A stretch of DNA of 64,000 bases, from positions 62,001 to 126,000 of the forward strand of contig JADFYO010000001.1 in NCBI GenBank assembly GCA_015233015.1. The letters are read 5' to 3'. Source of the stretch: Nitrospirota bacterium (GTDB lineage Bacteria; Nitrospirota; Thermodesulfovibrionia; Thermodesulfovibrionales; Magnetobacteriaceae). Shown here in pieces: positions 16,558 through 25,169 of the stretch. The first letter of the stretch is position 1. Each line of letters starts with the position of its first letter. The position numbers and the translations under genes are program-made. A model generated the notes under the pieces. That model did not search any database. It worked only from the letters and a program-made list of their open reading frames with translations, and was not told where the DNA came from.

Positions 16558-17613
16558 TTATTTTATAGTTATGAAGTCGAACAATGTCTGGGACATTACC
16601 TGTCCCGATGACTGCCTTAGTGCCTGCAAGGCCATCTCCGACTTGGATATGTCAGTCGATGTCTTTGTAATATCGGAGTCTTCCACGCTGGACAAATACT
16701 CCTGCGTGTTAACCGAGTTGTTATCGTTATTACTCTGTGTTTGCTGCAATAAGTTGAGACGTGCCCCAATGGTTGCCCTTACGGAGACAACCTTGTCCAT
16801 AGACTTTTGCAGAGGGTCCATCATAGCGTTTATCATATCGACGTCATTGCTGTTAAACGCCTTTTCGACTATACCTGCCATCTCCATGTAATTTGAAAAA
16901 GAGGCCTGTTCAAAACTCTGCGCCGTTGGCGCGCTGGATGTGCTTAGACTTACATTTATCATGCTTGACCCGCCACCGGGAGATGGCGAGAAACGTGCCC
17001 AGTTGCCCGTAGTTAACCGTATTGAAAACGTATTAGTGATAGAATATGCGAAGGCGTCCGACCCGGTAACATTCTGAATAACCTGAGCCGTGCTGTTTAT
17101 GTTGACACTTATCTGGCCGGTGTCTCCCATATAGGGATAGAAACCGCTGGATGAGGCTATCGACTGCGGTGATGAGGCAAAGCTGGCCGCGTTGGTCAGA
17201 TTGCCGGAAAACAAATATTTGTTTCCCGTACGGGACAAAGACAGGGCATAGAGGCTCTCTTTTATCGTGCCGATTTCAGCAGCGATATCCTGTCTGCCTG
17301 CCGTGTCGGTCGAGCCGTTTACACCGCTCACCATCAGCTCCTGCATACGCTGAAGGTTATCTGTGACGCTCGTCATCGCCGTATCAGACGATTGAAGGAA
17401 TGACTGGGCAGAGACTATGTTTTTCTGGAACTGGTCGGAATTTGCTATATCCACCTTATAACCCAGGATTTTACCCATGCCGGAGATGTCATCAGACGGC
17501 TTATTAATCTTAAGCCCTGACGACAGCTGTTGCTGCGAGTTAAAGAGTTGCGAAGTATTGTCCTGAAAACTCTTCTTCATCATGTCTATGTACATGAAAC
17601 TTGATATTCTCAT
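16558..17613 (-). CDS. flgL: Flagellar hook-filament junction protein FlgL (HAP3)
   Basis: FlgL joins hook and filament outside the cell and is exported by the flagellar type III system. The 351-residue product has flagellin-like N- and C-terminal helices: MRISSFMYIDMMKKSFQDN and SGLKINKPSDDISGMGKILGYK at the front, and LQALRQSSGQVMSQTLFDFITIK at the end. A variable, Ser/Thr/Asn-rich middle lies between. No signal peptide, as expected. It follows flgK by 13 bp. Confidence 0.93.
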   Translation of the reverse strand: MRISSFMYIDMMKKSFQDNTSQLFNSQQQLSSGLKINKPSDDISGMGKILGYKVDIANSDQFQKNIVSAQSFLQSSDTAMTSVTDNLQRMQELMVSGVNGSTDTAGRQDIAAEIGTIKESLYALSLSRTGNKYLFSGNLTNAASFASSPQSIASSSGFYPYMGDTGQISVNINSTAQVIQNVTGSDAFAYSITNTFSIRLTTGNWARFSPSPGGGSSMINVSLSTSSAPTAQSFEQASFSNYMEMAGIVEKAFNSNDVDMINAMMDPLQKSMDKVVSVRATIGARLNLLQQTQSNNDNNSVNTQEYLSSVEDSDITKTSTDISKSEMALQALRQSSGQVMSQTLFDFITIK

Positions 17614-17626
17614 AATCTCATCCTCG

Positions 17627-19261
17627 TCATTTTACCAAATTAACCAGTGTATCCAGCAGCGTGGTGGTTACGTTTATAATTTGGGCCGCGGCCTCGTATG
17701 ATTTCTGATATTCGACCAGGTTCATCGCCTGTTCATCTAAAGATACCCCTGAAGTCGAGGCATTCTGCTGCTTAAGCTGAGCCAATACATTATTCGAAAA
17801 TGTCAGGTTATCATTTGCCGTACCGGCGTAGTTGCCAACTGAGGCAACGACTGACGCGTAATATTCGCTTATCGTACTCTGGGACAACACCGTGTTTACC
17901 TGGCTGCCGAGGGCTACCATGGCAAGTGCATTGCCGTTACCGCCCGGGATAGCGTTGGGTGAACTTGCCGCCGCCAGTTGTGTCGGGTCTGTGAGCAGTA
18001 CTTTGCCATTGTCAACGGCATTCTGTATGGGCGAGATTTTAAACACATCGCCTGCCGCTGTCTTACCCGCAAAAGTTACCTGCATCCCATCGACGGTAAG
18101 CGAGTTGCCGGAGAGTGTGCCATTTGTAGAAGTATTATTTTTTATATCATGCAGCTGATAGTTGTCATTGCCGGTAAAACGCACCTCATATTCCTTGTAG
18201 GTAATGGCCGAGTTATCTGTTATAATCGCCGAAGCTACGGATGCAGTTGAGCTGTTTTCATCAAGGGTATATACGGAAATAGGATTGAAGAAATTGCTTC
18301 CCGCCTTGCCATTGAGGTCGTAGCCTTTGGTCTGGACAGAATTGACCATGTTTGTAATTGCCGCAACGGTACTTCTCAAACCCGCTAAAGCTGCAGGCAG
18401 CCCGCTCTGGGCGCTGTTTTTTACTTCAAGGTCTGCACCCAGCTTCCCGCCAGTTATCTTTGAGGTTAAATCTATTCCACCCATGTTTATCTGCACTTTA
18501 TTGTCAGTCTGTTTCTGCATCTCTAAGGGGTTAACAATGCCGCCGACACCAACAAGATTCCTATCGCCGACAATGACGGTGACGGCACCGGTTTTATCGT
18601 CTAATGTGTTGAAGTTGACCAGCCCTGCAAGTTGATTTAACGCATTCTGCCTCTTGTCAAGCAAGTCGTTTGGCTGCTGGTTAGTTCCACTTTGTGCCTG
18701 CGCTATGCTTACGTTATAACTTGAAATCTGAGTGGCAAGCTGATTTATTTGTTTCAGGGTATCAGGTATGGATTTATCTATGGATTGGCCGACATTGGTA
18801 AACTGGCTCTCAATTTGCTGAGCCTGAGTGATAATATTTTTGCCGTCTGCCATGACGACAGTCCTCTGTTCCGGGGTTTGAGGATTTGTCGAGAGGTCCT
18901 GCCACGCGTTAAAAAAAGTGGTTATCGACGCCGAAAGCCCTGTGCCTGTCTGGTCATTCATCGCGTTCTCTATTTGTGAATATGTGCTTTGAAGTTCAGC
19001 CTGCCTTCCATTGTTTTGCTGTTCAAGCAGCATCTGCCCCTGAGTATAACTATCATACTGTCTCTGTACCGACGCTAAATTTACACCCGTGCCCGAGGCG
19101 CCGTTAATTGCGTAAGTGGGAGAGTTAACTTGCAGTATTGCATTTTGCTGGTTATACCCAGGGGTATTAACATTAGATATGTTATTACCCGTAACGTCAA
19201 GCGCCTGGGTCATTGCCGTTAAAGCCGAATTAGCTATGCTCATCAATGCTGTCAGTCCCAT
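17627..19261 (-). CDS. flgK: Flagellar hook-associated protein FlgK (HAP1)
   Basis: FlgK is the first junction protein on the hook. The 544-residue protein has the rod/hook N-terminal signature DVTGNNISNVNTPGYNQQNA and the C-terminal helix DEQAMNLVEYQKSYEAAAQIINVTTTLLDTLVNLV typical of the family. The middle is long and poorly conserved. The start is 2 bp after the flgN stop, with flgL directly behind, the standard N-K-L order. Confidence 0.95.
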   Translation of the reverse strand: MGLTALMSIANSALTAMTQALDVTGNNISNVNTPGYNQQNAILQVNSPTYAINGASGTGVNLASVQRQYDSYTQGQMLLEQQNNGRQAELQSTYSQIENAMNDQTGTGLSASITTFFNAWQDLSTNPQTPEQRTVVMADGKNIITQAQQIESQFTNVGQSIDKSIPDTLKQINQLATQISSYNVSIAQAQSGTNQQPNDLLDKRQNALNQLAGLVNFNTLDDKTGAVTVIVGDRNLVGVGGIVNPLEMQKQTDNKVQINMGGIDLTSKITGGKLGADLEVKNSAQSGLPAALAGLRSTVAAITNMVNSVQTKGYDLNGKAGSNFFNPISVYTLDENSSTASVASAIITDNSAITYKEYEVRFTGNDNYQLHDIKNNTSTNGTLSGNSLTVDGMQVTFAGKTAAGDVFKISPIQNAVDNGKVLLTDPTQLAAASSPNAIPGGNGNALAMVALGSQVNTVLSQSTISEYYASVVASVGNYAGTANDNLTFSNNVLAQLKQQNASTSGVSLDEQAMNLVEYQKSYEAAAQIINVTTTLLDTLVNLVK

Positions 19262-19263
19262 AT

Positions 19264-19746
19264 TTAAGCCTCCCTCGCAAGAAAAACCCCGGTTTTGCCA
19301 ACTGTGGGATTTACTCCATGCAGATTCAAAAAGTTAATGTTATTCCTTACGTATTTCAGAGATCTATCTATCAATACTTTGTTAAACTCATTCAGCTCGT
19401 CTATGCTTTGCAGCAGAGATTTTAACATTGTCCGTATCCCGTTAAATTCCGTATCGCCCGTTATCTCCGCCAATGTGTTTATATTCATGTCAACGGCCAC
19501 TTTAATTCCATCCTTAGACGGGACACCCTTTATCTCTGTCACAAACTTCCTCATGAGCCTTAACCTTTCCTCCTCAAGCAGCCTTAGTTTAAGCGTCTGA
19601 GTATATTTCTCCTTGGCAAGGCTCTCCACTCCCTGTTCATTGAAATCAATGAGATTCTCACGCTCTCTTTTCAAGAGTTCAAAGAGCGCCTTATATCCCT
19701 CGATTTGAAGGGTGAGCACTTTCTTTATATCGTTTGCAGTTTTCAA
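19264..19746 (-). CDS. flgN: FlgN-type export chaperone for FlgK/FlgL
   Basis: FlgN keeps the junction proteins FlgK and FlgL soluble before export. The 160-residue product is all-helical with long amphipathic heptads, an N-terminal FlgN pattern (LTLQIEGYKALFELLKRERENLIDF) and LRLLEEERLRLM in the middle. Sequence conservation in this family is low, so the call rests as much on position: flgM lies upstream with a 4-bp overlap and flgK is 2 bp downstream. Confidence 0.85.
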   Translation of the reverse strand: MKTANDIKKVLTLQIEGYKALFELLKRERENLIDFNEQGVESLAKEKYTQTLKLRLLEEERLRLMRKFVTEIKGVPSKDGIKVAVDMNINTLAEITGDTEFNGIRTMLKSLLQSIDELNEFNKVLIDRSLKYVRNNINFLNLHGVNPTVGKTGVFLAREA

Positions 19747-20015
19747 GCTATCTCATTTATCATTTTTCCGGCTATTTCACCGGGGTTTATAGTATAAGTG
19801 CCATCGCTAATAGATTTCTTTACATCGTTAATCTTATCGTTCCTCACATCGGGCAGCTGGGCAATCGCCCTTGTCATCTCCTCGATGGAGCGCGCGTTAG
19901 AAGAGAGATTTACGCTGTCAGTACTATTTGCCGTGCTAGTGTCAACTGTTTTGTCAACCTTTTTTACAGTACCGTATAGCTGCTTTGCCGGTGGTACACT
20001 GCCGTTAATCTTCAT
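19743..20015 (-). CDS. flgM: Anti-sigma-28 factor FlgM
   Basis: FlgM holds sigma-28 (FliA) inactive until it is exported through the completed hook. The 90-residue protein starts MKINGSVPPAKQLYG, has SDSVNLSS-like residues (DSVNLSSNAR) and ends VKKSISDGTYTINPGEIAGKMINEIA, the classical C-terminal sigma-binding segment. It lies between flgJ and flgN, so it would be made from the sigma-54 type promoter at 20483-20498. Confidence 0.95.
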   Translation of the reverse strand: MKINGSVPPAKQLYGTVKKVDKTVDTSTANSTDSVNLSSNARSIEEMTRAIAQLPDVRNDKINDVKKSISDGTYTINPGEIAGKMINEIA

Positions 20016-20067
20016 CTGTTACCTCCTGAACACAGTTAGTTAACCAGTAAATTAACCCACACTTGGT

Positions 20068-20415
20068 TTATCTATTACTATCGGTACTTTCTGCTGACTT
20101 CTTTAAGTCTGACGGGTTGTTTGCGTCATTTTTTTCAGATAATCTCGTTAATTCCTTCACAAATATCTTCCTGATTCCAATGCCTCGCTGGGCCAGTGTC
20201 CTGGATAACTCCGTATCGAACATACTCATATACACATCGCCGCCAAGCCCCTTGCCAAAAGTCGTGCCTAAACCCTTTCTCATCGTCTTTATCAGCTCAA
20301 GCAAAAACACTGATTCCACTTCTTTTGAAACGGTATCTATCGTGCCGCTGTCTTTTTTACCCTTTAAGGTCTCTATGCCTTTGAGTGAATCTAATGAGCC
20401 TTGTACCGCTTCCAT
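20068..20415 (-). CDS. flgJ: Rod-binding protein, FlgJ N-terminal domain only
   Basis: FlgJ caps the growing rod. This 115-residue product keeps only the rod-binding part: VSKEVESVFLLELIKTMRKGL and GGDVYMSMFDTELSRTLAQRGIGI match the family core. The C-terminal muramidase domain of enterobacterial FlgJ is missing, as in many non-enteric bacteria where a separate hydrolase acts. It is the first gene after the promoter at 20483-20498. Confidence 0.9.
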   Translation of the reverse strand: MEAVQGSLDSLKGIETLKGKKDSGTIDTVSKEVESVFLLELIKTMRKGLGTTFGKGLGGDVYMSMFDTELSRTLAQRGIGIRKIFVKELTRLSEKNDANNPSDLKKSAESTDSNR

Positions 20416-20482
20416 GTCCCATCCTTACGCCTTGTCTTTGCCTTAGGGGGTCGATGACCCAACCGTTGTGCTATTATATACT

Positions 20483-20498
20483 TGCAATTACCATGCCA
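20483..20498 (-). promoter_or_regulatory. Sigma-54 type promoter for flgJ-M-N-K-L
   Basis: Read on the minus strand, TGGCATGGTAATTGCA has the -24 GG and -12 GC spaced by 10 nt, with TGGCA and TTGCA matching consensus. The predicted start site is near 20472, about 57 nt before the flgJ ATG at 20415. The 16-base core is identical to the site upstream of flgF at 24656-24671. Confidence 0.85.
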
Positions 20499-20543
20499 TA
20501 TCAGCAATATCCTTCATTCCGGTCAATCTTACTCTTATAACAT

Positions 20544-20577
20544 GGAAAAATATTCCCACTGCCGTGTAATATTTTCC
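20544..20577. terminator. A/T-rich inverted repeat after flgI
   Basis: GGAAAAATATT (20544-20554) pairs with AATATTTTCC (20568-20577) with one bulged base. It lies 37 bp after the flgI stop and before the next promoter on the same strand, a suitable position for a weak terminator of the flgF-I operon. There is no clear U-tract, so function is uncertain. Confidence 0.35.
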
Positions 20578-20613
20578 TATACAGCAACGGCATCTGTGCC
20601 AGATTGAAACAGC

Positions 20614-21696
20614 TCACTGGATTTCCAGCTGTGCGGTGAGCGCCCCGGCAGACTTAAGCGACTGAAGTATGGCTATTAAATCGCGCGGCGCCACGCCGAG
20701 TTTATTTAACGACGTGATTATCTCGCCTAACGTAGCCCCTGAAACCTTTGAAAGGGCTACCTTATCGGTTTGCACATTGATGTCTGTCTGAGCGCCTATG
20801 TTCCCCTGAGGACCTGAGATTTGCGGGGTTTGGGTTATCTCGATAGTCAAATCCCCGTGTGCTATAGCCACAGGAGACAGCTTTACACTTTCCCCGATAA
20901 CTACCGTCCCCGTGCGCTCGTTTACGATTATCTTTGCCGGTATATCGACTTTAACATCGAGTGCCTCGAGTTTATTTATCAATCCTACGACATTCCCCTG
21001 ATAAATGGCCGGTACAACGACCTTAACGGACGAGGGGTCAGGTGCAGTGGCATAGCTGCCATCGAGGTTACTGTTTATAACCTCTTTGATATGTGTTGCC
21101 GTGGTGAAGTCTGAATCCCGCAGCACCAGCGTTATGTCCTCTGAATTTGCGATGTCATAACCATACTCTTTCTCAACGGAAGCGCCATTTGGCACCCTGC
21201 CGACGGTGGCAAAATTCTGCTGCGCCGTAGTGCCGGACTTAGAGACAAATATGCCGCCTATGGAAACAGCCCCCTGAGCGGTTGCGTAAACCTTCCCGTC
21301 TGCCCCCTGTAGTGGAGTAAGGAGCAGCATTCCGCCCATCAGGCTTTTGGCATTTCCCATAGCCGAGACATTGGCGTCAATCTTTTTCCCTATCTTTGGA
21401 AAAGGCGGCAAATCAGCCGTTACCATAACGGCCGCCACGTTTTTCGATATTATATCTTTCGTGCTTACAGAAATTCCCATCTTCATCAGCATATTGATGA
21501 TACTCTGTACCATAGACCCTTTGGCGTCACCAGTGCCTCCAAGCCCGACGACCAGTCCATAGCCTACCAGCTGATTATCCTTTACGCCCTTGATTGATAC
21601 GATGTCCTTTAGCCGCTCACAATGCCCGGTCGTAACGCCTGACGCCAAAAACAGGGCGGCTATTATAATTGTACCTATGGTTTTTCTCATTTTCAT
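20614..21696 (-). CDS. flgI: Flagellar P-ring protein FlgI
   Basis: FlgI assembles the periplasmic P-ring around the rod in diderm bacteria. The 360-residue precursor has a Sec signal peptide (about residues 1-26, ending near TTGHC), then the family start ERLKDIVSIKGVKDNQLVGYGLVVGLGGTGD. Further signatures are AVMVTADLPPFPKIGKKIDANVSAMG and IVNERTGTVVIG. AGGTGA sits 7 nt before the ATG. It follows flgH by 25 bp. Confidence 0.96.
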   Translation of the reverse strand: MKMRKTIGTIIIAALFLASGVTTGHCERLKDIVSIKGVKDNQLVGYGLVVGLGGTGDAKGSMVQSIINMLMKMGISVSTKDIISKNVAAVMVTADLPPFPKIGKKIDANVSAMGNAKSLMGGMLLLTPLQGADGKVYATAQGAVSIGGIFVSKSGTTAQQNFATVGRVPNGASVEKEYGYDIANSEDITLVLRDSDFTTATHIKEVINSNLDGSYATAPDPSSVKVVVPAIYQGNVVGLINKLEALDVKVDIPAKIIVNERTGTVVIGESVKLSPVAIAHGDLTIEITQTPQISGPQGNIGAQTDINVQTDKVALSKVSGATLGEIITSLNKLGVAPRDLIAILQSLKSAGALTAQLEIQ

Positions 21697-21721
21697 TAAA
21701 GTATCACCTTAACTTTCATTG

Positions 21722-22390
21722 TCAAAATGGCTTTATAGAACCCCAAATCCTGCCAAGCCAGCCCGGGGATTGAAGTTCCTGTAAAAAGCCTTCGCCTACA
21801 AGAAAAAGCCTGACATCGGCTACCTTTTGGCTCGATATGGTGTTGGTTTGGTCAACATCGTCCGGCCTTATAATTCCCTGAACTACAATATACTGTGTCT
21901 CGTAATTGACGGTTATCTCCTTCCTTGAATCTATGACCAAATTGCCGTTAGGAAGCACTTCAACTACTTTAGCGCTAACTGTCCCCGTGAGTGTGCCCTC
22001 GTTTTTGGTCTCTCCCTTGCCTGTAAATTGATCGTTGTTAGTCGTTTTAAGCATAGGATTTTTAGACGTCAGCTTGTTATTGCTGAAAAAGTTGCTTAAC
22101 TGTGAATTATAATTAGACTGTTTATTGCCTGTGGTCTCTTCCTTGGTATCAGCCTTTGTATTTTCTACAATATTTATCATAACAATATCGTTCAGACGGT
22201 GGGCGCGTCTGTCTTCATACAGGCTTGCCGAATCATTCCATAGAGAACCGTTTTCCGGTCTCTGCGCCGACGCCCCCCCATATATGTAAGGGGACGGGGC
22301 GGCCGGCAGCTTGTTCGAAGGGGTGGAACAACCAATACAAAGTACCGCCAACGCCGCTGCCGCCGATATTGCCTTTATCGTTTTAACCAT
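21722..22390 (-). CDS. flgH: Flagellar L-ring lipoprotein FlgH
   Basis: FlgH forms the outer-membrane L-ring. From the ATG at 22390 (222 residues) the start is a lipoprotein signal with lipobox LCIGC, Cys21 being the predicted lipidated residue. Later motifs ASLYEDRRAHRLNDIVMINIVE and GNLVIDSRKEITVNYETQYIVVQGIIRPDDV are typical. A TTG at 22417 and an ATG nine nt downstream of it also lie in frame, but GAGG lies just before the ATG at 22390, which gives a normal lipoprotein signal length. The gene follows flgA closely. Confidence 0.94.
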   Translation of the reverse strand: MVKTIKAISAAAALAVLCIGCSTPSNKLPAAPSPYIYGGASAQRPENGSLWNDSASLYEDRRAHRLNDIVMINIVENTKADTKEETTGNKQSNYNSQLSNFFSNNKLTSKNPMLKTTNNDQFTGKGETKNEGTLTGTVSAKVVEVLPNGNLVIDSRKEITVNYETQYIVVQGIIRPDDVDQTNTISSQKVADVRLFLVGEGFLQELQSPGWLGRIWGSIKPF

Positions 22391-22413
22391 TTTTTCCTCT
22401 GACCTCATCTTAT

Positions 22414-23046
22414 TCAATTTGCCACCGTTACAAGATGGCTTCCGGTTATTTTGCCGGTTATCAGTTTGTTTGTCGAGGGGCAGAGTACCTTAATATACTT
22501 ACCGTCGGCGCCCTCTTCCTTTGCAATCCCTCTGGCTGTAATCTTAAACTTATCATTCTCTATTAAGATACGCACCTCGTCCCCTTTTCTTACAAGTGCC
22601 GCGTCAGCAAGGATGCTCTCCGTTATAGGACGGTTCACCGCTATTGAATAAGAAAGCACCTTGCCCAGGCAAGTGGTTTCTGAAGATATAGCCCCTTTTG
22701 GTATATTCTTTATATTTATCATGTTCTTATATATATCATCCATAGTAATTGCTTCACCTTTTAACATCGCCCTGCGGTTACTTATCACCCAGTCAAAGGC
22801 CTCGACTGCGGCCTCGACATAAGTACTCTCGCCTGAGGACGACCTCAACAGAAATGTTACCCTGCCGGGAATGCTTCCGCTTGCTATCTGTACACTCTCG
22901 GGATATGGCGAATCTTTTCCTTTGTTATCCCCGATAATCTGGAGCTGGACCTCCGGCCATGGATAATTGTTCTGGATATACTCCCTGACAACCATCTCAG
23001 GCGACCATACCGCTACAAGCGCTGTTAGTAATAATGCCGCCATCAT
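22414..23046 (-). CDS. flgA: P-ring assembly chaperone FlgA
   Basis: FlgA is a periplasmic chaperone for P-ring formation. The 210-residue precursor has a short hydrophobic N-terminal signal (about 1-18), a diverged SAF-like region, and the family C terminus VRKGDEVRILIENDKFKITARGIAKEEGADGKYIKV. The ATG overlaps the flgG stop by one base (TAATG), showing coupling. The order flgF-G-A-H-I is the standard one. Confidence 0.9.
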   Translation of the reverse strand: MMAALLLTALVAVWSPEMVVREYIQNNYPWPEVQLQIIGDNKGKDSPYPESVQIASGSIPGRVTFLLRSSSGESTYVEAAVEAFDWVISNRRAMLKGEAITMDDIYKNMINIKNIPKGAISSETTCLGKVLSYSIAVNRPITESILADAALVRKGDEVRILIENDKFKITARGIAKEEGADGKYIKVLCPSTNKLITGKITGSHLVTVAN

Positions 23047-23834
23047 TATCTCTTCAGATTATTTGCAGTCTGGAGCATTTCGTCCGTTGTCTGCACCGAT
23101 TTAGAGTTAAACTCATATGAGCGCTGGCTTACTATCATGTTCACCATTTCGTCAATCACGTTTACGTTGCTGGTCTCGAGAAATCCCTGGTCAATTGTGC
23201 CAAATCCAGACTGTCCGGGGATTGCAAGATTTACCGCGCCCGAGGCATCCGTCTCTGTAAAGAGATTCTTGCCGATGGCCTTTAGGCCGGCTGGATTTGC
23301 AAAGTTCGCAAGCTCTATTTGCCCGATTTGATTCTCTGTAGTCTGTGTGTTTTGAAGAACTGACACAATGCCGTCGCTGCTTACCGAAATTGAAACTGTA
23401 TCAGTTGGGGCGGTCATCTCGGGCTGCAGGACAAGGCCCTGGTCGTTAACAATCCTGCCCGTGCTGTCAAGTTTGAAATTTCCTGCCCTCGTATAAGCGA
23501 TACTGCCGTCTGTCTGGGCAATTTGAAAAAAACCTTTCCCCTCTATTGCAAGGTCAAGCTCGTTGCCGGAGTTAACCATATCACCCTGCTTAAAAATCTT
23601 TCCCGCAGAACTCGGCATAACTCCAAGTCCGATTTGTATGCCCGTAGGAGATGGATAACTTACCGCCGTAGGGGCGCCGGGGGCTTGCACCATCTGATAC
23701 ATCAAATCCTGGAATTCTGCCCTGTTTGCCTTAAAACCATATGTACTCGTGTTTGCTATGTTATTGGAGATAACATCGAGATTGGTCTTTTGTGCGTTCA
23801 TTCCCGATGCCCCAATAAATAAAGATCTTATCAT
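23046..23834 (-). CDS. flgG: Distal rod protein FlgG
   Basis: FlgG builds the distal rod. The 262-residue product has SGMNAQKTNLDVISNNIANTSTYGFKANRAEFQDL at the N terminus, the FlgG-type LDLAIEGKGFFQI segment, and the C-terminal rod helix EMVNMIVSQRSYEFNSKSVQTTDEMLQTANNL. Length is exactly that of usual FlgG. No signal peptide; exported by the flagellar type III system. Confidence 0.97.
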   Translation of the reverse strand: MIRSLFIGASGMNAQKTNLDVISNNIANTSTYGFKANRAEFQDLMYQMVQAPGAPTAVSYPSPTGIQIGLGVMPSSAGKIFKQGDMVNSGNELDLAIEGKGFFQIAQTDGSIAYTRAGNFKLDSTGRIVNDQGLVLQPEMTAPTDTVSISVSSDGIVSVLQNTQTTENQIGQIELANFANPAGLKAIGKNLFTETDASGAVNLAIPGQSGFGTIDQGFLETSNVNVIDEMVNMIVSQRSYEFNSKSVQTTDEMLQTANNLKR

Positions 23835-23889
23835 TAAAAATACCCTCCTTCCTTCGGCTCTTCAGATAAAATAGTTACCGGCCTTTTCA

Positions 23890-24609
23890 TTATAATGCCC
23901 CCATACCGTTAGTAACCTTGGCTGTGGCGTCATCAAACGACTGTACGACTTTTTGCTGTGCCTCGTATTCCCTTAACATCTCTATCATTGTGACCATTTC
24001 CTGAATGGCGTTTACGTTTGAAGATTCTACAAATCCTTGATTGACCTGTACCGTTGATTCTACTGGAGCGTCGTTTGATATAAAAAAATTATTACCTTGC
24101 TTGACAACAGCCTTTTCATCCTGAAAATCCACAATAGCAAGCCTGTCTATTGTTTGACCATTGACAGATATGGTGCCGTCCGACCCTATTTGTATATCCT
24201 GAATATTTCCGGTCTGTATTTGTATAGGGCCGCTTGAGCCTAAGACCTTATCGCCGGTTTTTGTAACGATATATCCCTCTGTGTCCAGTGAGAAATTGCC
24301 GGCCCTGGTGTATTTATTGCCTTCGATGCTGAAGTACCCCCTCCCCCCGATTGCTACGTCAAGTGGATTGCCCGTGCTCTGAAACGCCCCTTCCGAATGG
24401 TCTGTGTAATAGACGTCCGTGTATGTCATGTCTCTGCCGTCCCCTTGCTGCGGGACGCCGTTTATCTCCGAAATATAGACATCCCTGAAGGAAACCCTGT
24501 CCTGCTTATATCCAAAAGTGGCTGAGTTTGCAAGGTTGTTCGACACAAGCTCCATCTGTCTTTGTTTGACAACCATGCCCGATGCCGCTATATAACTTCC
24601 CTTATACAT
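23890..24609 (-). CDS. flgF: Proximal rod protein FlgF
   Basis: A rod protein related to FlgG, 239 residues. It has AASGMVVKQRQMELVSNNLANSATFGYKQDRV at the front, NPLDVAIGGRGYFSIEG in the middle, and EMVTMIEMLREYEAQQKVVQSFDDATAKV at the end. It is shorter than FlgG and precedes it, which supports FlgF. The first gene of the flgF-G-A-H-I operon, 47 nt after a sigma-54 type promoter. Confidence 0.92.
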   Translation of the reverse strand: MYKGSYIAASGMVVKQRQMELVSNNLANSATFGYKQDRVSFRDVYISEINGVPQQGDGRDMTYTDVYYTDHSEGAFQSTGNPLDVAIGGRGYFSIEGNKYTRAGNFSLDTEGYIVTKTGDKVLGSSGPIQIQTGNIQDIQIGSDGTISVNGQTIDRLAIVDFQDEKAVVKQGNNFFISNDAPVESTVQVNQGFVESSNVNAIQEMVTMIEMLREYEAQQKVVQSFDDATAKVTNGMGAL

Positions 24610-24655
24610 TAATCCATCTCCTTACAATGCCTTTACAACTCATGACCAGCTTCTT

Positions 24656-24671
24656 TGCAATTACCATGCCA
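24656..24671 (-). promoter_or_regulatory. Sigma-54 type promoter for flgF-G-A-H-I
   Basis: On the minus strand TGGCATGGTAATTGCA has the full -24/-12 pattern (GG-N10-GC). The predicted start site is near 24644, giving a leader of about 35 nt before the flgF ATG at 24609. The match to the site at 20483-20498 is exact over 16 bases, pointing to one sigma-54 activator for both flagellar operons. No such flagellar activator gene (FlrC/FleQ type) lies in the window. Confidence 0.85.
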
Positions 24672-24726
24672 ACCCCAAAATCCCGCTTGACCCATATACA
24701 TAGTATTCACTTCCGCCCTTCCAAAA

Positions 24727-24762
24727 GGGAAAATTGTTATTGTTCGGGCGGAAAATTTTTCC
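24727..24762. terminator. Inverted repeat behind the 133-residue helical protein gene
   Basis: GGGAAAATT (24727-24735) pairs with AATTTTTCC (24754-24762) with one mismatch, just after the stop of the upstream minus-strand gene at 24768. It could end that transcript before the flgF promoter. There is no strong U-tract. Confidence 0.3.
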
Positions 24763-24767
24763 ATTCC

Positions 24768-25169
24768 TCATCTGTTTAGATTCAGGATTAACTCAACTTC
24801 GCCATGCGCAACGCCAAGGACATTGCTGATTTCGTCAATACCAAGACCCTTCCCCGTAAGGGCAAGCACCTCATAGCGCCGGTTTTGTCCGCAGTCGGTG
24901 TAATTTAACGCGTCGGCCATCTGAAGAAGCCTCTCGAAATGAGCTACTTTCTCATCGACTGACGCCTCGATTGCCTCCAGGATTTTAATACTCTTCTCAA
25001 GCCTCCGGAACATCATACCTGCGAGTTTCTCAAACCGGACGCGCTCGGCGTTTAACGTATCCTCATATTGAGGCTCCTTAACATATTGAGGCTCCTTAAC
25101 AACGCTGACAGCGCCCTCCTCCTCCACAACCTCTTTCACAAGTTCTTTGATGCCAAACAATTTCTTCAT
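24768..25169 (-). CDS. Uncharacterised helical protein with C-terminal HTH-like segment
   Basis: 133 residues, not assigned to a named family with certainty. The N-terminal third is acidic and contains a doubled KEPQY motif, produced by an exact 18-bp tandem repeat at 25065-25100. Residues 40-90 form amphipathic helices with coiled-coil character (LEKSIKILEAIEASVDEK). The last 35 residues, YEVLALTGKGLGIDEISNVLGVAHGEVELILNL, resemble the small helix-turn-helix end of SwrB/DUF6115-type proteins found beside flagellar genes. It is upstream of flgF and separated from it by a terminator-like repeat and a promoter, so it belongs to a separate transcript. Confidence 0.6.
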   Translation of the reverse strand: MKKLFGIKELVKEVVEEEGAVSVVKEPQYVKEPQYEDTLNAERVRFEKLAGMMFRRLEKSIKILEAIEASVDEKVAHFERLLQMADALNYTDCGQNRRYEVLALTGKGLGIDEISNVLGVAHGEVELILNLNR

